A DNA stretch of 42,428 bases from Bacilli bacterium. GTDB lineage: Bacteria > Bacillota_I > Bacilli_A > RFN20 > CAG-826. Made by a program: the position numbers and the translations under genes. Below, piece by piece: positions 15,188-23,597 of this stretch (the first letter of the stretch is position 1; each line of letters begins with the position of its first letter). The stretch covers positions 1 to 42,428 of the forward strand of contig JAGBLE010000020.1 in NCBI GenBank assembly GCA_017635565.1, in the 5' to 3' direction. The notes under the pieces were generated by a model. It did no database searches, was not told the DNA's origin, and saw only the letters and a program-made list of their open reading frames with translations.

Positions 15188-16615
15188 ATGAAAAAAATTA
15201 ACAGCTTTCTTTTGTCTATTGGATTTATTGCGGGATTAGTTTCTTGTGCTTCTAATGGATCTGGTAACAATAATTTAGGTCCAGTTGATATTTGGGGGGC
15301 ACCAGCAACAGAAAAGATTTTGCAAGATGTTCATGGCATTTATGACAATATCCGCACCGATGCATCGATTAATATTGTCGCTGCCAAAGGTGAATATGAA
15401 TCGCAACACATTATCCTTACTTCAAAAGGAGCAAGAGCTTTTTATGAAATCGAATATTCCGAATTGAAAAGTCAAAATGGAGATATTTTTAAGAAAGAAA
15501 ATATAGATATATTCCATGAGAAATATTTGGAATTAACAAATAATTTCGATAGAACTGAAATGCCTACTGGCCGCTATCCAGACGCTCTTATCCCTTATGA
15601 TGGAATAGTGAAAGCTAAAGAGAATTATGTCGAAGCGGGATGTAATCAAGGATTATATTTCAGATTTAATGTTCCTCTCGGTCAAAAAGAAGGAACATAT
15701 ACTGGTTCAGCAAAAATAACCGTTGATGGTAATAGCTATTCTATACCCATCACTCTTGTAGTGGAAAATCTTGTTGTCAGTGAAGTAAACCACGCTAAGA
15801 GCCAATTTTTAACACGTTGGTTCCAATCAAGAGGTGAACTTGATACAACTCAAGAAATGCACGATAAATATTCTCGTTTCTTATATGAATATCGCCTTTG
15901 TGGAAGCGATCTAATTTTAGATAATTCCCATAGCAAAAAAGAAATCGATGAATACGTTGATTTAGCTTATGATCACATGCAAAATCCAAAATGTTCAACA
16001 GTTTCTATTCCCTGTAGGAAAGCTGCTGATGTTGGCTTTGATGGTAGCTCTTTAAGATCATATTTAACCGCTTTTGCTAAAAAATCTTTCGAAACCGGTT
16101 ATAACATGATGAAAAAATTAACATTTTATAATAACTATGTTGATGAGCCACAATTCTGGGGCCCTGGCGGACTTCCTGCCACTCAAACCATGTCTACGAG
16201 ATATCGTGGAGTTATTAAATCTTTAGCAGATACTTTAGCTGCCGATACCTCAATCACGGCTGCTAACAAAGATGAAGTCATAGCTTCATTAAGAGATGTA
16301 CCGAATGTCATCACATCTTGGTATGACCTTGATTATGCACCTTGGGTTGATACTTGGTGTCCAGAATTCAATCACTATGATGCGGAATATTCAAGAGCCA
16401 ATTATGATTCCCAAAAAGAAAAATGGTGGTATGGATGTATTGATCCAAAAGCACCTTATCCAACTTATCATATTGAAGATACTCTTCTTTCCGCTCGATT
16501 AGAACCTTGGATGAAAGCGGAATACGATGTCGTTGGAAGTTTATATTGGGCCACGACGGTTTATGCGGAATATGACGGCTCAAAATATAACGATATTGAA
16601 GATTACTATAGGTAG
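15188..16615 (+). CDS. GH123-type beta-N-acetylgalactosaminidase lipoprotein, 5' part of a frameshifted gene
   Basis: 475 residues from ATG 15188, preceded by AGGGGTG; the GTG at 15179 is less likely. The signal peptide ends in the lipobox LVSC (Cys20). An N-terminal beta-sandwich (about 25-205) is followed by a catalytic barrel with LTFYNNYVDEPQFWG, where Asp319-Glu320 match the D-E catalytic pair of GH123. This family hydrolyses terminal beta-GalNAc using the substrate acetamido group. The frame stops at TAG 16613-16615 just where the conserved GDG-LLYPG segment should come, and that segment continues in another frame. It is the only clearly exported glycosidase of the locus. Confidence 0.8.
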   Translation: MKKINSFLLSIGFIAGLVSCASNGSGNNNLGPVDIWGAPATEKILQDVHGIYDNIRTDASINIVAAKGEYESQHIILTSKGARAFYEIEYSELKSQNGDIFKKENIDIFHEKYLELTNNFDRTEMPTGRYPDALIPYDGIVKAKENYVEAGCNQGLYFRFNVPLGQKEGTYTGSAKITVDGNSYSIPITLVVENLVVSEVNHAKSQFLTRWFQSRGELDTTQEMHDKYSRFLYEYRLCGSDLILDNSHSKKEIDEYVDLAYDHMQNPKCSTVSIPCRKAADVGFDGSSLRSYLTAFAKKSFETGYNMMKKLTFYNNYVDEPQFWGPGGLPATQTMSTRYRGVIKSLADTLAADTSITAANKDEVIASLRDVPNVITSWYDLDYAPWVDTWCPEFNHYDAEYSRANYDSQKEKWWYGCIDPKAPYPTYHIEDTLLSARLEPWMKAEYDVVGSLYWATTVYAEYDGSKYNDIEDYYR

Positions 16616-17645
16616 TGCATCTCGTTTCCCTAGAGTTAATGGAGACGGATGGTTGTTATATCCTGGAGCCAAATATGGAATCGATGGTCCTCTTCCTTCT
16701 TTGCGCATAGAAGCAATTAGAGATGGGCTTGAAGAATATGAACTTCTTTACGCCTTGAAAAATAATTATAAAGATCTAAAAACTGCGCTTGGAGAAGAAG
16801 TTGATGTTTCTATTGATAAAATGTTTTCCCTTCTTAGATCATCTTTATATTATGGAACAAGAGTAACTGCGAAAAATGATACATTCTATGAAGCTAGGAA
16901 GGTGTTATTTGATTTGGCAAAAATAAATCAAAATACATTAACTTCTATCGTTGATTATTATGATGATTCATATGGTAATTATGTCTTTACTATTCTCGCT
17001 CCAACTGGCACAGAAATAAAGGCCAATAATATTACTTTATCACCAGAAAAGAATATTGGTGGATATAACAAATTTACTGCAGAAGTTAAATTAGATAATG
17101 ATAAAAACTACTTCAATTTAACCGCAACTAAAGATGGCAAATCTTATGATTATTCACAATATATCGGCGGTAAAGTTTTAGTTAATAATGTTTCTAATGC
17201 CAGTACTTCTGATTTCACTAAAGAAACAGTTACCCCAACCGCAACATTAATTAATGCTAATACAGTTGATGAATCTCTTACTGGTAAATTAATGCAAGTT
17301 GATGTTCCTCAATCAAATAGCAATTCTGAACAAGCATTTAGATTAAAAGGTTCATTATTAAATGGAATTGGCGAAGCGTCTTCTAAAGTTGTCTTCCATC
17401 TATACTATCAAGGAGAAGATAATTTGAAGTGCATTTTCGCTGCAAAATACATGAATAACCCCGTTTATTTTGACCTCGCTAATGTGAATTTGAAAAAAGG
17501 TATGAACAACATTGAGATTACCTTCGAAGAAAAAGATTGGTCGATTTCTGGAAACATCGAATATCTTTCCGTTTATTTAGGTGAAGGTAATGGACAACCA
17601 GCTAGAACAATTTATCTATCTGATTCAGTTGTCTATGGAAAATAA
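16527..17645 (+). CDS. GH123 gene, 3' part in the shifted frame (DUF4091 end plus a C-terminal module)
   Basis: The frame is open from 16527, but homology begins near 16606 with SASRFPRVNGDGWLLYPG and KYGIDGPLPSLRIEAIRDGLEEYELLYAL, the DUF4091-type end of GH123 barrels. From about 16950 a further beta-rich module of some 230 residues follows, perhaps carbohydrate binding. No ribosome binding site or signal peptide is seen at its own ATG, so it is almost certainly the rest of the gene that begins at 15188. The switch needs a +1 shift around TAT-AGG-TAG (16607-16615). Either the gene is broken, or the assembly has a one-base error, or frameshifting occurs. Confidence 0.75.
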   Translation: MSLEVYIGPRRFMRNMTAQNITILKITIGSASRFPRVNGDGWLLYPGAKYGIDGPLPSLRIEAIRDGLEEYELLYALKNNYKDLKTALGEEVDVSIDKMFSLLRSSLYYGTRVTAKNDTFYEARKVLFDLAKINQNTLTSIVDYYDDSYGNYVFTILAPTGTEIKANNITLSPEKNIGGYNKFTAEVKLDNDKNYFNLTATKDGKSYDYSQYIGGKVLVNNVSNASTSDFTKETVTPTATLINANTVDESLTGKLMQVDVPQSNSNSEQAFRLKGSLLNGIGEASSKVVFHLYYQGEDNLKCIFAAKYMNNPVYFDLANVNLKKGMNNIEITFEEKDWSISGNIEYLSVYLGEGNGQPARTIYLSDSVVYGK

Positions 17646-17659
17646 GGAGGGGAAAGGCG

Positions 17660-18991
17660 ATGAAAAATAATAGATTTTTAACAAACACATTGTTATTTGT
17701 TACAACCACAGCATTATTTTTGACAAGTTGCAATAAACAATCCTCTTCTGAAGAGAATAAAAAGCCATCTGATCCTAATGTTGTTGATTTTATTGATTTT
17801 GAAGAATTCGAACCTGATTTCCAATTATTAAGATTACAAAACTATTTTGGCAAAGTCAGCGTTAATGAAAATAAAGAATTCGTTAAAAGTGGTGAAATGT
17901 CTGCCAAAATACAACCTTTAGGCTCTTATGCCTTTGACACAAAACCACTCCTTTATTTCGAACTTACAAGTGAAAAATACGAATATAACTACAGTGATTT
18001 AGACTACCTATATTCTATGAGTTTATGGATTTACAACGCTCAAAACGAAACTAAAACCATGAACGTTGGAGTAGTCACTGCATTTAATGGACTAGAGCAG
18101 GGCGTATCAATAGATGGAGGAATGGAATATTACCTTAATCAAGGTTGGAATAAGATTACATATTTTATCGACCTTGAAGAATTGTTTATTCCAGATGGAA
18201 GTCATATTGTTAGAGGTTTATACCTTGAATTTGACAATGTTAAATCAAGAAATTTAGAAGACGCACCTGTTTATTATTTAGATGATGTAAGTTTAAAAAT
18301 TAAACCAGATTTTAAAGAAATTATCATCACTAATAACAATATTGGTGTTCCCAATGAAGGAGAAACTGTCTTTGTTCCTAATGCCTCTATTGATGGTGGA
18401 ACAGTTACATATACTGTTTATCATGGCGACATGATTATCAATGCAGAAAATGGTCATTTTGTCGCGGATGATGGTGGCGATTATAAGATTGTTTATCAAG
18501 CAATAGTGGGCGATTTTATATATAAGAAAACCATTAAATTCTTTGTAAAACCTGCACATTCTGTGGATATTGTCAATTTAGACGACGCTAATGATATTAA
18601 TCGCTTAAAAGCACGTGGAGTTATTGAATCAATCGATTACGTCGATTCATTTGAAGGCGAATATGGCGCCGCAAAAGTTGTCATCAATCGTGACTGGCCA
18701 TCTTTCACATTTACTCCTAGAGATAATAATGTCAATAGCTATGAAGGTTGCGATTATCTTGTTATGAGAACCTATCTAAAGAGTGGTGTTAATAGCTTAA
18801 GATGGTTCAGTCTTAACGATAGAGCAGTTTCTGTTGATTATGAAGGATATTATCAACTAGATAGTTGGATAGTATTAAAATTCCCCATTAAATCATTCTT
18901 AGACAATATTAATACATCATATATCGTCGGTAATTCCACCGATTATGTTAATTTTGGTGTTTTCTACATCGCAGAAATCTTTGCTATGTAG
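17660..18991 (+). CDS. Surface lipoprotein with beta-sandwich domains, 443 aa
   Basis: A 443-residue lipoprotein with the lipobox LTSC (Cys24) and a strong AAGGAGGGG binding site. After a short Ser/Lys linker there are probably three domains: a jelly-roll at about 40-215 (VDFIDFEEF opening and APVYYLDDVSLKI close, as in carbohydrate-binding modules), an Ig-like domain at about 220-300, and a second jelly-roll-like domain at about 305-443 (VDIVNLDDANDINR, then YLVMRTYLKSG). The layout parallels the 953-residue lipoprotein that follows. No catalytic motif is seen. A role in catching glycans at the cell surface is inferred from the domain types and the neighbours. Confidence 0.7.
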   Translation: MKNNRFLTNTLLFVTTTALFLTSCNKQSSSEENKKPSDPNVVDFIDFEEFEPDFQLLRLQNYFGKVSVNENKEFVKSGEMSAKIQPLGSYAFDTKPLLYFELTSEKYEYNYSDLDYLYSMSLWIYNAQNETKTMNVGVVTAFNGLEQGVSIDGGMEYYLNQGWNKITYFIDLEELFIPDGSHIVRGLYLEFDNVKSRNLEDAPVYYLDDVSLKIKPDFKEIIITNNNIGVPNEGETVFVPNASIDGGTVTYTVYHGDMIINAENGHFVADDGGDYKIVYQAIVGDFIYKKTIKFFVKPAHSVDIVNLDDANDINRLKARGVIESIDYVDSFEGEYGAAKVVINRDWPSFTFTPRDNNVNSYEGCDYLVMRTYLKSGVNSLRWFSLNDRAVSVDYEGYYQLDSWIVLKFPIKSFLDNINTSYIVGNSTDYVNFGVFYIAEIFAM

Positions 18992-19025
18992 TTATATACG
19001 ATAATACTCAAGAAAGGAGAATCCT

Positions 19026-21887
19026 ATGAAAAAGAGAAGTATTATTACAACAATTTCTGCAGTTGTTCTCGCAATGGCCACTGTTACATTAGCAGGATGT
19101 GCTGGTAACAATAATAAAAGCGGAACAACACAAGAATCCACTTCTGTTGTTGACTCAGTCACATTGGTTGACTTTGATAATATAACAGCTACTGTGGAAC
19201 TTGGCAGCACGTATTCTTTGCCAAACATTGCAACGGATACCAATGGAAAAGATTATCAAGTAGTATATAGTGCTACTGATGAATCTGGTCAAGCAGTTGC
19301 TGTTAATAAAAACAGCTTTGTAGCAAGTAAAACTGGAGTATTTACTATTACTGCTAAAGTTGCATTTAGTGATGGCAAATCTGCTAGCCGTACAATTACC
19401 TTGACGGTTAACGACACAACCGCTCCAACTGTTACTATTGGAAAAGTTAAAACTGGTTATATAGGCGTTGCCTATAAATTACCAACAGTCACTTACGAAG
19501 ATGTTTCGGGGGATTGTGAATTAAATGTCAAAGTCTTTTTAACTGGAACTGGCGAAAAAGAAATCACAGTTGAAAACAATCAATTTACACCAACTGAAGC
19601 CGGTAATTACGAAGTTAGAGCCACCGCCAAAGATGCTTCTGGAAATATCGGAAGAGAAACCAAAGCCTTTGTGGTTAAAGCCGAAAAAGATCCTGCAGCT
19701 CCTGAAGAAGTTATTGATTTTAATGATGAAGATGAAACTTGTGTTAGAAAGAATCCAGCCAGAGATGCGGCGTATACTTTTGAAATTCTTGATGAATTTG
19801 AAAATGAAGAAGGTGTTTTAAAAGTTACAACATCTGATGACTGCACAACTATCATTCTTAATCAAATGGCTCATGAGAAATCACATTATGCCGAATATGA
19901 TAATGTTATCTTTAGAATGTTCATTCCATCAGATAAACGTGTCCATCATATGCACATGAATTCTGAAACCAGCCAAAAATCTTATTATGATCTTGATGGT
20001 TCAGTTTCTCAAATCGTTTATGATGAATGGCATGATTATAAGTTTGAAGCTAGCGCATTATTAAATACCGCTAATGATATTTATCCAAATATCTTCCTTT
20101 ATACTTATGAAGCTAAAGAAAGTTCACTTTATATCGCTGATATTAGTGTTGAAAAAGTAGCTCAAGTAAGCATTGCTTCCCCAGCTACCGGAACTGTTGG
20201 TGAAGAATACACCTTGCCAGAAGTTACTACTAAAAACTTTATTGGTACGCCAACCATTGATATGAAATTATATTTACTTGGCGAAGGCGGAAGCGAAACA
20301 GAAGTGACAATTACTAATGGAAAATTCACTCCATCAGTTGCTGGACAATATCTCATTAGAGTTACCGTTTCCGATGAAGCTGGAAATGTTGTTACTAAGA
20401 CAGCTGAATTTACAGTTACTGAAGTTGTCGATGTCATTAGAGAAAATGAAGTTATCGACTTTGATGAAAAGAGCGATATGAACCTCGTTGATGATGGTGG
20501 TAGACCAGCCGGAAGAAATGAACTTACTTGGTTAGAATCTTATGAAGGTGAAACAGGTGTCTTAAAACTCCATACCATGGATGATCAAAGCCGTTTCAGA
20601 ATCAATGAAATGGCTCATGAAAAGGCCGATTATGCCGACTATAGTTATGTCGTATTCACAATGTTTATTGATTTAGGTGAAAAACCAAGTTATCACCATA
20701 TGTGGATGAATGCTGCTGAAGTCGGCGAATCTTATTATGACAATGGCAGTGGTTTAGGAAAACTTGTTTACGGAAAATGGGTTGAATATGGATTCCCAAT
20801 TGCTAGATTAACTGAAGTTGATGCTCCATACATTAGTTTCTATAATGAACATTTTGAAAGATGGGCAGATATTTATGTTTCTGATGTTAGAGTAACAAAA
20901 GGACTTCCTCCAGTTGATGTAAGAACTGATGAAGTCAATGGATTTAACAGAGAATCCAATATTGATCTCATTTCGTTTGGCGCAAGAGTAGCAGACGGAA
21001 GAAATGAATTTAGTTGGTTAGAAACATTTGAAAACGAATATGGTGTCTTAAAACTCCATACTTGCGATGATAACCCAATGATTCAATTAGAAGGATTCGT
21101 CAATGACAAAGAAGCTTTAAGTGCTTATGACAAAATTATCTTCAAAATGTTTGTAGATAAAGGCGAAAAACCAAGTATCCATCACATTTGGATGAATAAT
21201 GTTGAAGGTGAATCATATAGAGATGATGGTGGTTCTTTAGGTCAACTCGTTTATGGTGAATGGGTTGAACTTTCCTTCCCAATCGCTAGATTAACCGAAG
21301 CTGAAAAACCCGCTCTTAGATTCTATTGCGAACCTTATGGTAGTTGGGCCAATATCTATGTCGCTGATATTAGAGTGGAAATGTTACCAACTGATCCAGC
21401 AAAACCTGATGAAGTCATTGATTTTGATGAAGAAGTTGATTTGATGAATGTTACTTATGGTGATAGACCATCTGATAGAGCAGAAGATCCTGTTTGGCTT
21501 GATAATTATGAAGGTGAACAAGGTGTCTTAAAAGTCCGCACTATGGACGATAATCCAAGAATTAGAGTCACCTCTTACGCCAATGAATTCGATGCTTATT
21601 CTGGTTATCAATATGTCGTTGTTAGAATGTGGCTTGAACACAAAGGTACAAACGACCTTCACCACATTTATCTTAATGAAGAAGCTGGCGATATGTACTA
21701 CTTCAATGGCGGTGGAGCCGGACAAATCTATTATGAACAATGGGTTGATTATAGTTTCCCAATCTCTGAGTTAAGAGAGGGTGGATTTGAAGTCCGTATC
21801 TATAACGATAATTACGGATCATGGGCAAATATTTATATTTCTGATATTAGAGTAACAAATGAAAGACCTGCATTAATCGCAGAATAG
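19026..21887 (+). CDS. Large surface lipoprotein with Ig-like domains and four tandem jelly-roll-like repeats
   Basis: A 953-residue lipoprotein; signal peptide with lipobox LAGC (Cys25), AAAGGAGA ahead of the ATG. Two Ig-like domains (about 40-115 and 119-220) are followed by repeat 1 (229-378), a third Ig-like domain (379-475, EVTTKNFIGTPTIDMKLYL) and repeats 2, 3 and 4 (476-953). Each repeat is about 150-160 residues and shares VIDFDE at the start, a VLKLHTMDD strand, a YVVFTMF strand, HHMWMN, GKLVYGKWVEYGFPIARL and a closing WADIYVSDVRVT. This is the architecture of a multivalent binding protein. No enzymatic motif is visible. It is encoded between the import genes and the hydrolases, so glycan capture is likely (inference). 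Confidence 0.8.
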   Translation: MKKRSIITTISAVVLAMATVTLAGCAGNNNKSGTTQESTSVVDSVTLVDFDNITATVELGSTYSLPNIATDTNGKDYQVVYSATDESGQAVAVNKNSFVASKTGVFTITAKVAFSDGKSASRTITLTVNDTTAPTVTIGKVKTGYIGVAYKLPTVTYEDVSGDCELNVKVFLTGTGEKEITVENNQFTPTEAGNYEVRATAKDASGNIGRETKAFVVKAEKDPAAPEEVIDFNDEDETCVRKNPARDAAYTFEILDEFENEEGVLKVTTSDDCTTIILNQMAHEKSHYAEYDNVIFRMFIPSDKRVHHMHMNSETSQKSYYDLDGSVSQIVYDEWHDYKFEASALLNTANDIYPNIFLYTYEAKESSLYIADISVEKVAQVSIASPATGTVGEEYTLPEVTTKNFIGTPTIDMKLYLLGEGGSETEVTITNGKFTPSVAGQYLIRVTVSDEAGNVVTKTAEFTVTEVVDVIRENEVIDFDEKSDMNLVDDGGRPAGRNELTWLESYEGETGVLKLHTMDDQSRFRINEMAHEKADYADYSYVVFTMFIDLGEKPSYHHMWMNAAEVGESYYDNGSGLGKLVYGKWVEYGFPIARLTEVDAPYISFYNEHFERWADIYVSDVRVTKGLPPVDVRTDEVNGFNRESNIDLISFGARVADGRNEFSWLETFENEYGVLKLHTCDDNPMIQLEGFVNDKEALSAYDKIIFKMFVDKGEKPSIHHIWMNNVEGESYRDDGGSLGQLVYGEWVELSFPIARLTEAEKPALRFYCEPYGSWANIYVADIRVEMLPTDPAKPDEVIDFDEEVDLMNVTYGDRPSDRAEDPVWLDNYEGEQGVLKVRTMDDNPRIRVTSYANEFDAYSGYQYVVVRMWLEHKGTNDLHHIYLNEEAGDMYYFNGGGAGQIYYEQWVDYSFPISELREGGFEVRIYNDNYGSWANIYISDIRVTNERPALIAE
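19710..21870 (+). repeat. Four coding repeats (about 150-160 codons each) in the large lipoprotein
   Basis: Units begin near 19710, 20451, 20934 and 21414. The last three are spaced 483 and 480 bases apart; the first is separated by an Ig-like domain. Units 2 and 3 are most alike at protein level (for example the shared FPIARLTE segment), suggesting the newest duplication. DNA identity is too low for simple recent copying. Confidence 0.75.
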
Positions 21888-21916
21888 TATACTTGCTCAT
21901 CACAAAAATAATAAAA

Positions 21917-21950
21917 AGGGTTGCTATGATTCATTTCATGGCAATCCTTT
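21917..21950 (+). terminator. Strong hairpin between the lipoprotein and the GH20 gene
   Basis: AGGGTTGCTATGA (21917-21929) pairs with TCATGGCAATCCT (21936-21948) over 13 bp with two G-U pairs and a 6-base loop. It is preceded by AAAAA and followed by TT then GCG, so its T-run is weak. It could be a partial terminator or an mRNA-stabilising stem that lowers expression of the hydrolases relative to the surface proteins. Confidence 0.55.
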
Positions 21951-21980
21951 GCGTATAATAAAAGCAAGGAGATTGACAAT

Positions 21981-23594
21981 ATGAAAAAAGAATATTTTGG
22001 TGCGATGCTTGATATGTCTCGTAATGGTGTAATGAAAGTAGAAGAAGTGAAAAACTTTGCTTCCATTTTAAAAAAGATGGGTTATAACATGCTCCAACTA
22101 TATATGGAAGATGTTTATGAAGTCAGCGGAGAACCTTATTTTGGCTACCTTCGTGGGAGATATTCAAAAGCTGAATTAAAAGAAATTGTTTCTTATTGTG
22201 AATCTATCGGTATGGAAACTGTGCCTTGTATTCAAACCTTAGCACATCTAGAAAACGCGCTTAGATGGGCACCATATAAAGAAATTATCGATTATGAAAA
22301 TATCCTTTTAGTAGATGATCCTAAAACATATAACTTTATCGAAAACATGTTTAAATCATTAAGAGAATGTTTTAATAGTGAATTCATTCATATCGGAATG
22401 GATGAGGCCTATATGTTAGGATTAGGCAAATATTTAGAACTTCATGGATATCAAAATCGCGTAGAAATTCTTTCAAAACACCTACATAAGGTTATGGATT
22501 TATGTGAAAAATATCATTTTAAACCGCTCATGTGGTCTGATATGTTTTTTAGGCTCGCAAATAATGGCCAATATTATCCGGAAAATCCCACTTTGCCTGA
22601 AGAAACAATCAAATTAATTCCTAAGGATTTAGGATTAGTTTACTGGGATTATTACAACACTGATAAAGAATATTTTAAAAAGATGATGAAAGCCCATCTT
22701 TTAGCTGGTGATAACGTTTGGTTTGCTGGTGGAGGATGGACATGGGGTGGATTTGCTAGCGGCAATAAGTTCGTGCTAGAAACAATGGTGCCCGCTATGG
22801 AAGCTGCTAGAGAATGTGGATTAAAAAATATATTAATGACTCTTTGGGGTGATAACGGGAAAGAATGCTCATATTATTCTGTTCTTCCATCATTATTTAT
22901 GCTTAAAAAGATTTATGATGGTGAAACAAATGTCGATAAAATCAAAAAAGAATTCAAAGAAATCGTTAATGAAAATTATGACGATATGATGGATTTTGAT
23001 ATTTTGAACGATGTCGGTGGTAATAAATGTATTTTAGGAAGCGTTTGTAAGCAAATGTTATATAATGATCCATTCCTTGGGCATTTAGATTCGACTGTTA
23101 AAGATGGTGTAACTAGTGAATATAATAATCACACTAAATTACTTTTAAAACACGCTAAAGATAGCAAGAATTTCGGTTATTTATTTGAAATGGCAGCAGC
23201 GCATTCTGACCTATTGTCATATAAATATGATTTAGGGAAAAGAACGAGAGATTTATATAAAGCAAGCAATAAAGAAAAGCTCAAAGGGATATTAAGTGAC
23301 TACGATATTGTTTTAGAAAAAATTAATGTCTTCTATGAAAAATTTAAAACGATGTGGTTTAAAGAATGTAAACCAAATGGTTTTGAGACTCATGATATAA
23401 GAATTGGAGGCTTAAAACAAAGAATCATTCATTGCAAAGAAAGATTAACTAAATACCTTAATTCTGAAATAGAATCGATTCCTGAATTGGAAGAAGAGAT
23501 TTTAGATTTTTATGGAAATGGTAAAGAATATACGAAAAAGCCACCATATTATATGAATTGGGCTCCAATTGCGTTAATCAGTAAAGTATATTAA
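21981..23594 (+). CDS. GH20 beta-N-acetylhexosaminidase (GcnA-like)
   Basis: A 537-residue protein without signal peptide, preceded by AAGGAG. It is very like streptococcal GcnA in outline: [19 protein letters not shown], the [28 protein letters not shown] segment, [16 protein letters not shown] and [19 protein letters not shown]. Asp141-Glu142 of HIGMDEA are the GH20 catalytic pair that uses the substrate acetamido group. This type starts directly with the barrel and has a helical C-terminal region, as here. It would remove beta-linked terminal GlcNAc or GalNAc from imported oligosaccharides in the cytoplasm. It lies 3 bases before the GH95 gene. Confidence 0.92.
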   Translation: [537 protein letters not shown]

Positions 23595-23597
23595 TCT

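Noticed and set aside
15179-15190. GTG start for the GH123 lipoprotein
   Set aside because: The in-frame ATG at 15188 has AGGGGTG at proper distance and gives a normal lipoprotein signal; the GTG is part of that binding site.
19710-21870. Tandem DNA repeat array or CRISPR
   Set aside because: The repeats are protein-level domains of about 480 bases, diverged at DNA level, inside one long gene.
21954-21959. TATAAT as a promoter for the GH20 gene
   Set aside because: No acceptable -35 is seen, and the start would fall inside the ribosome binding site; noted only as part of the hairpin region.
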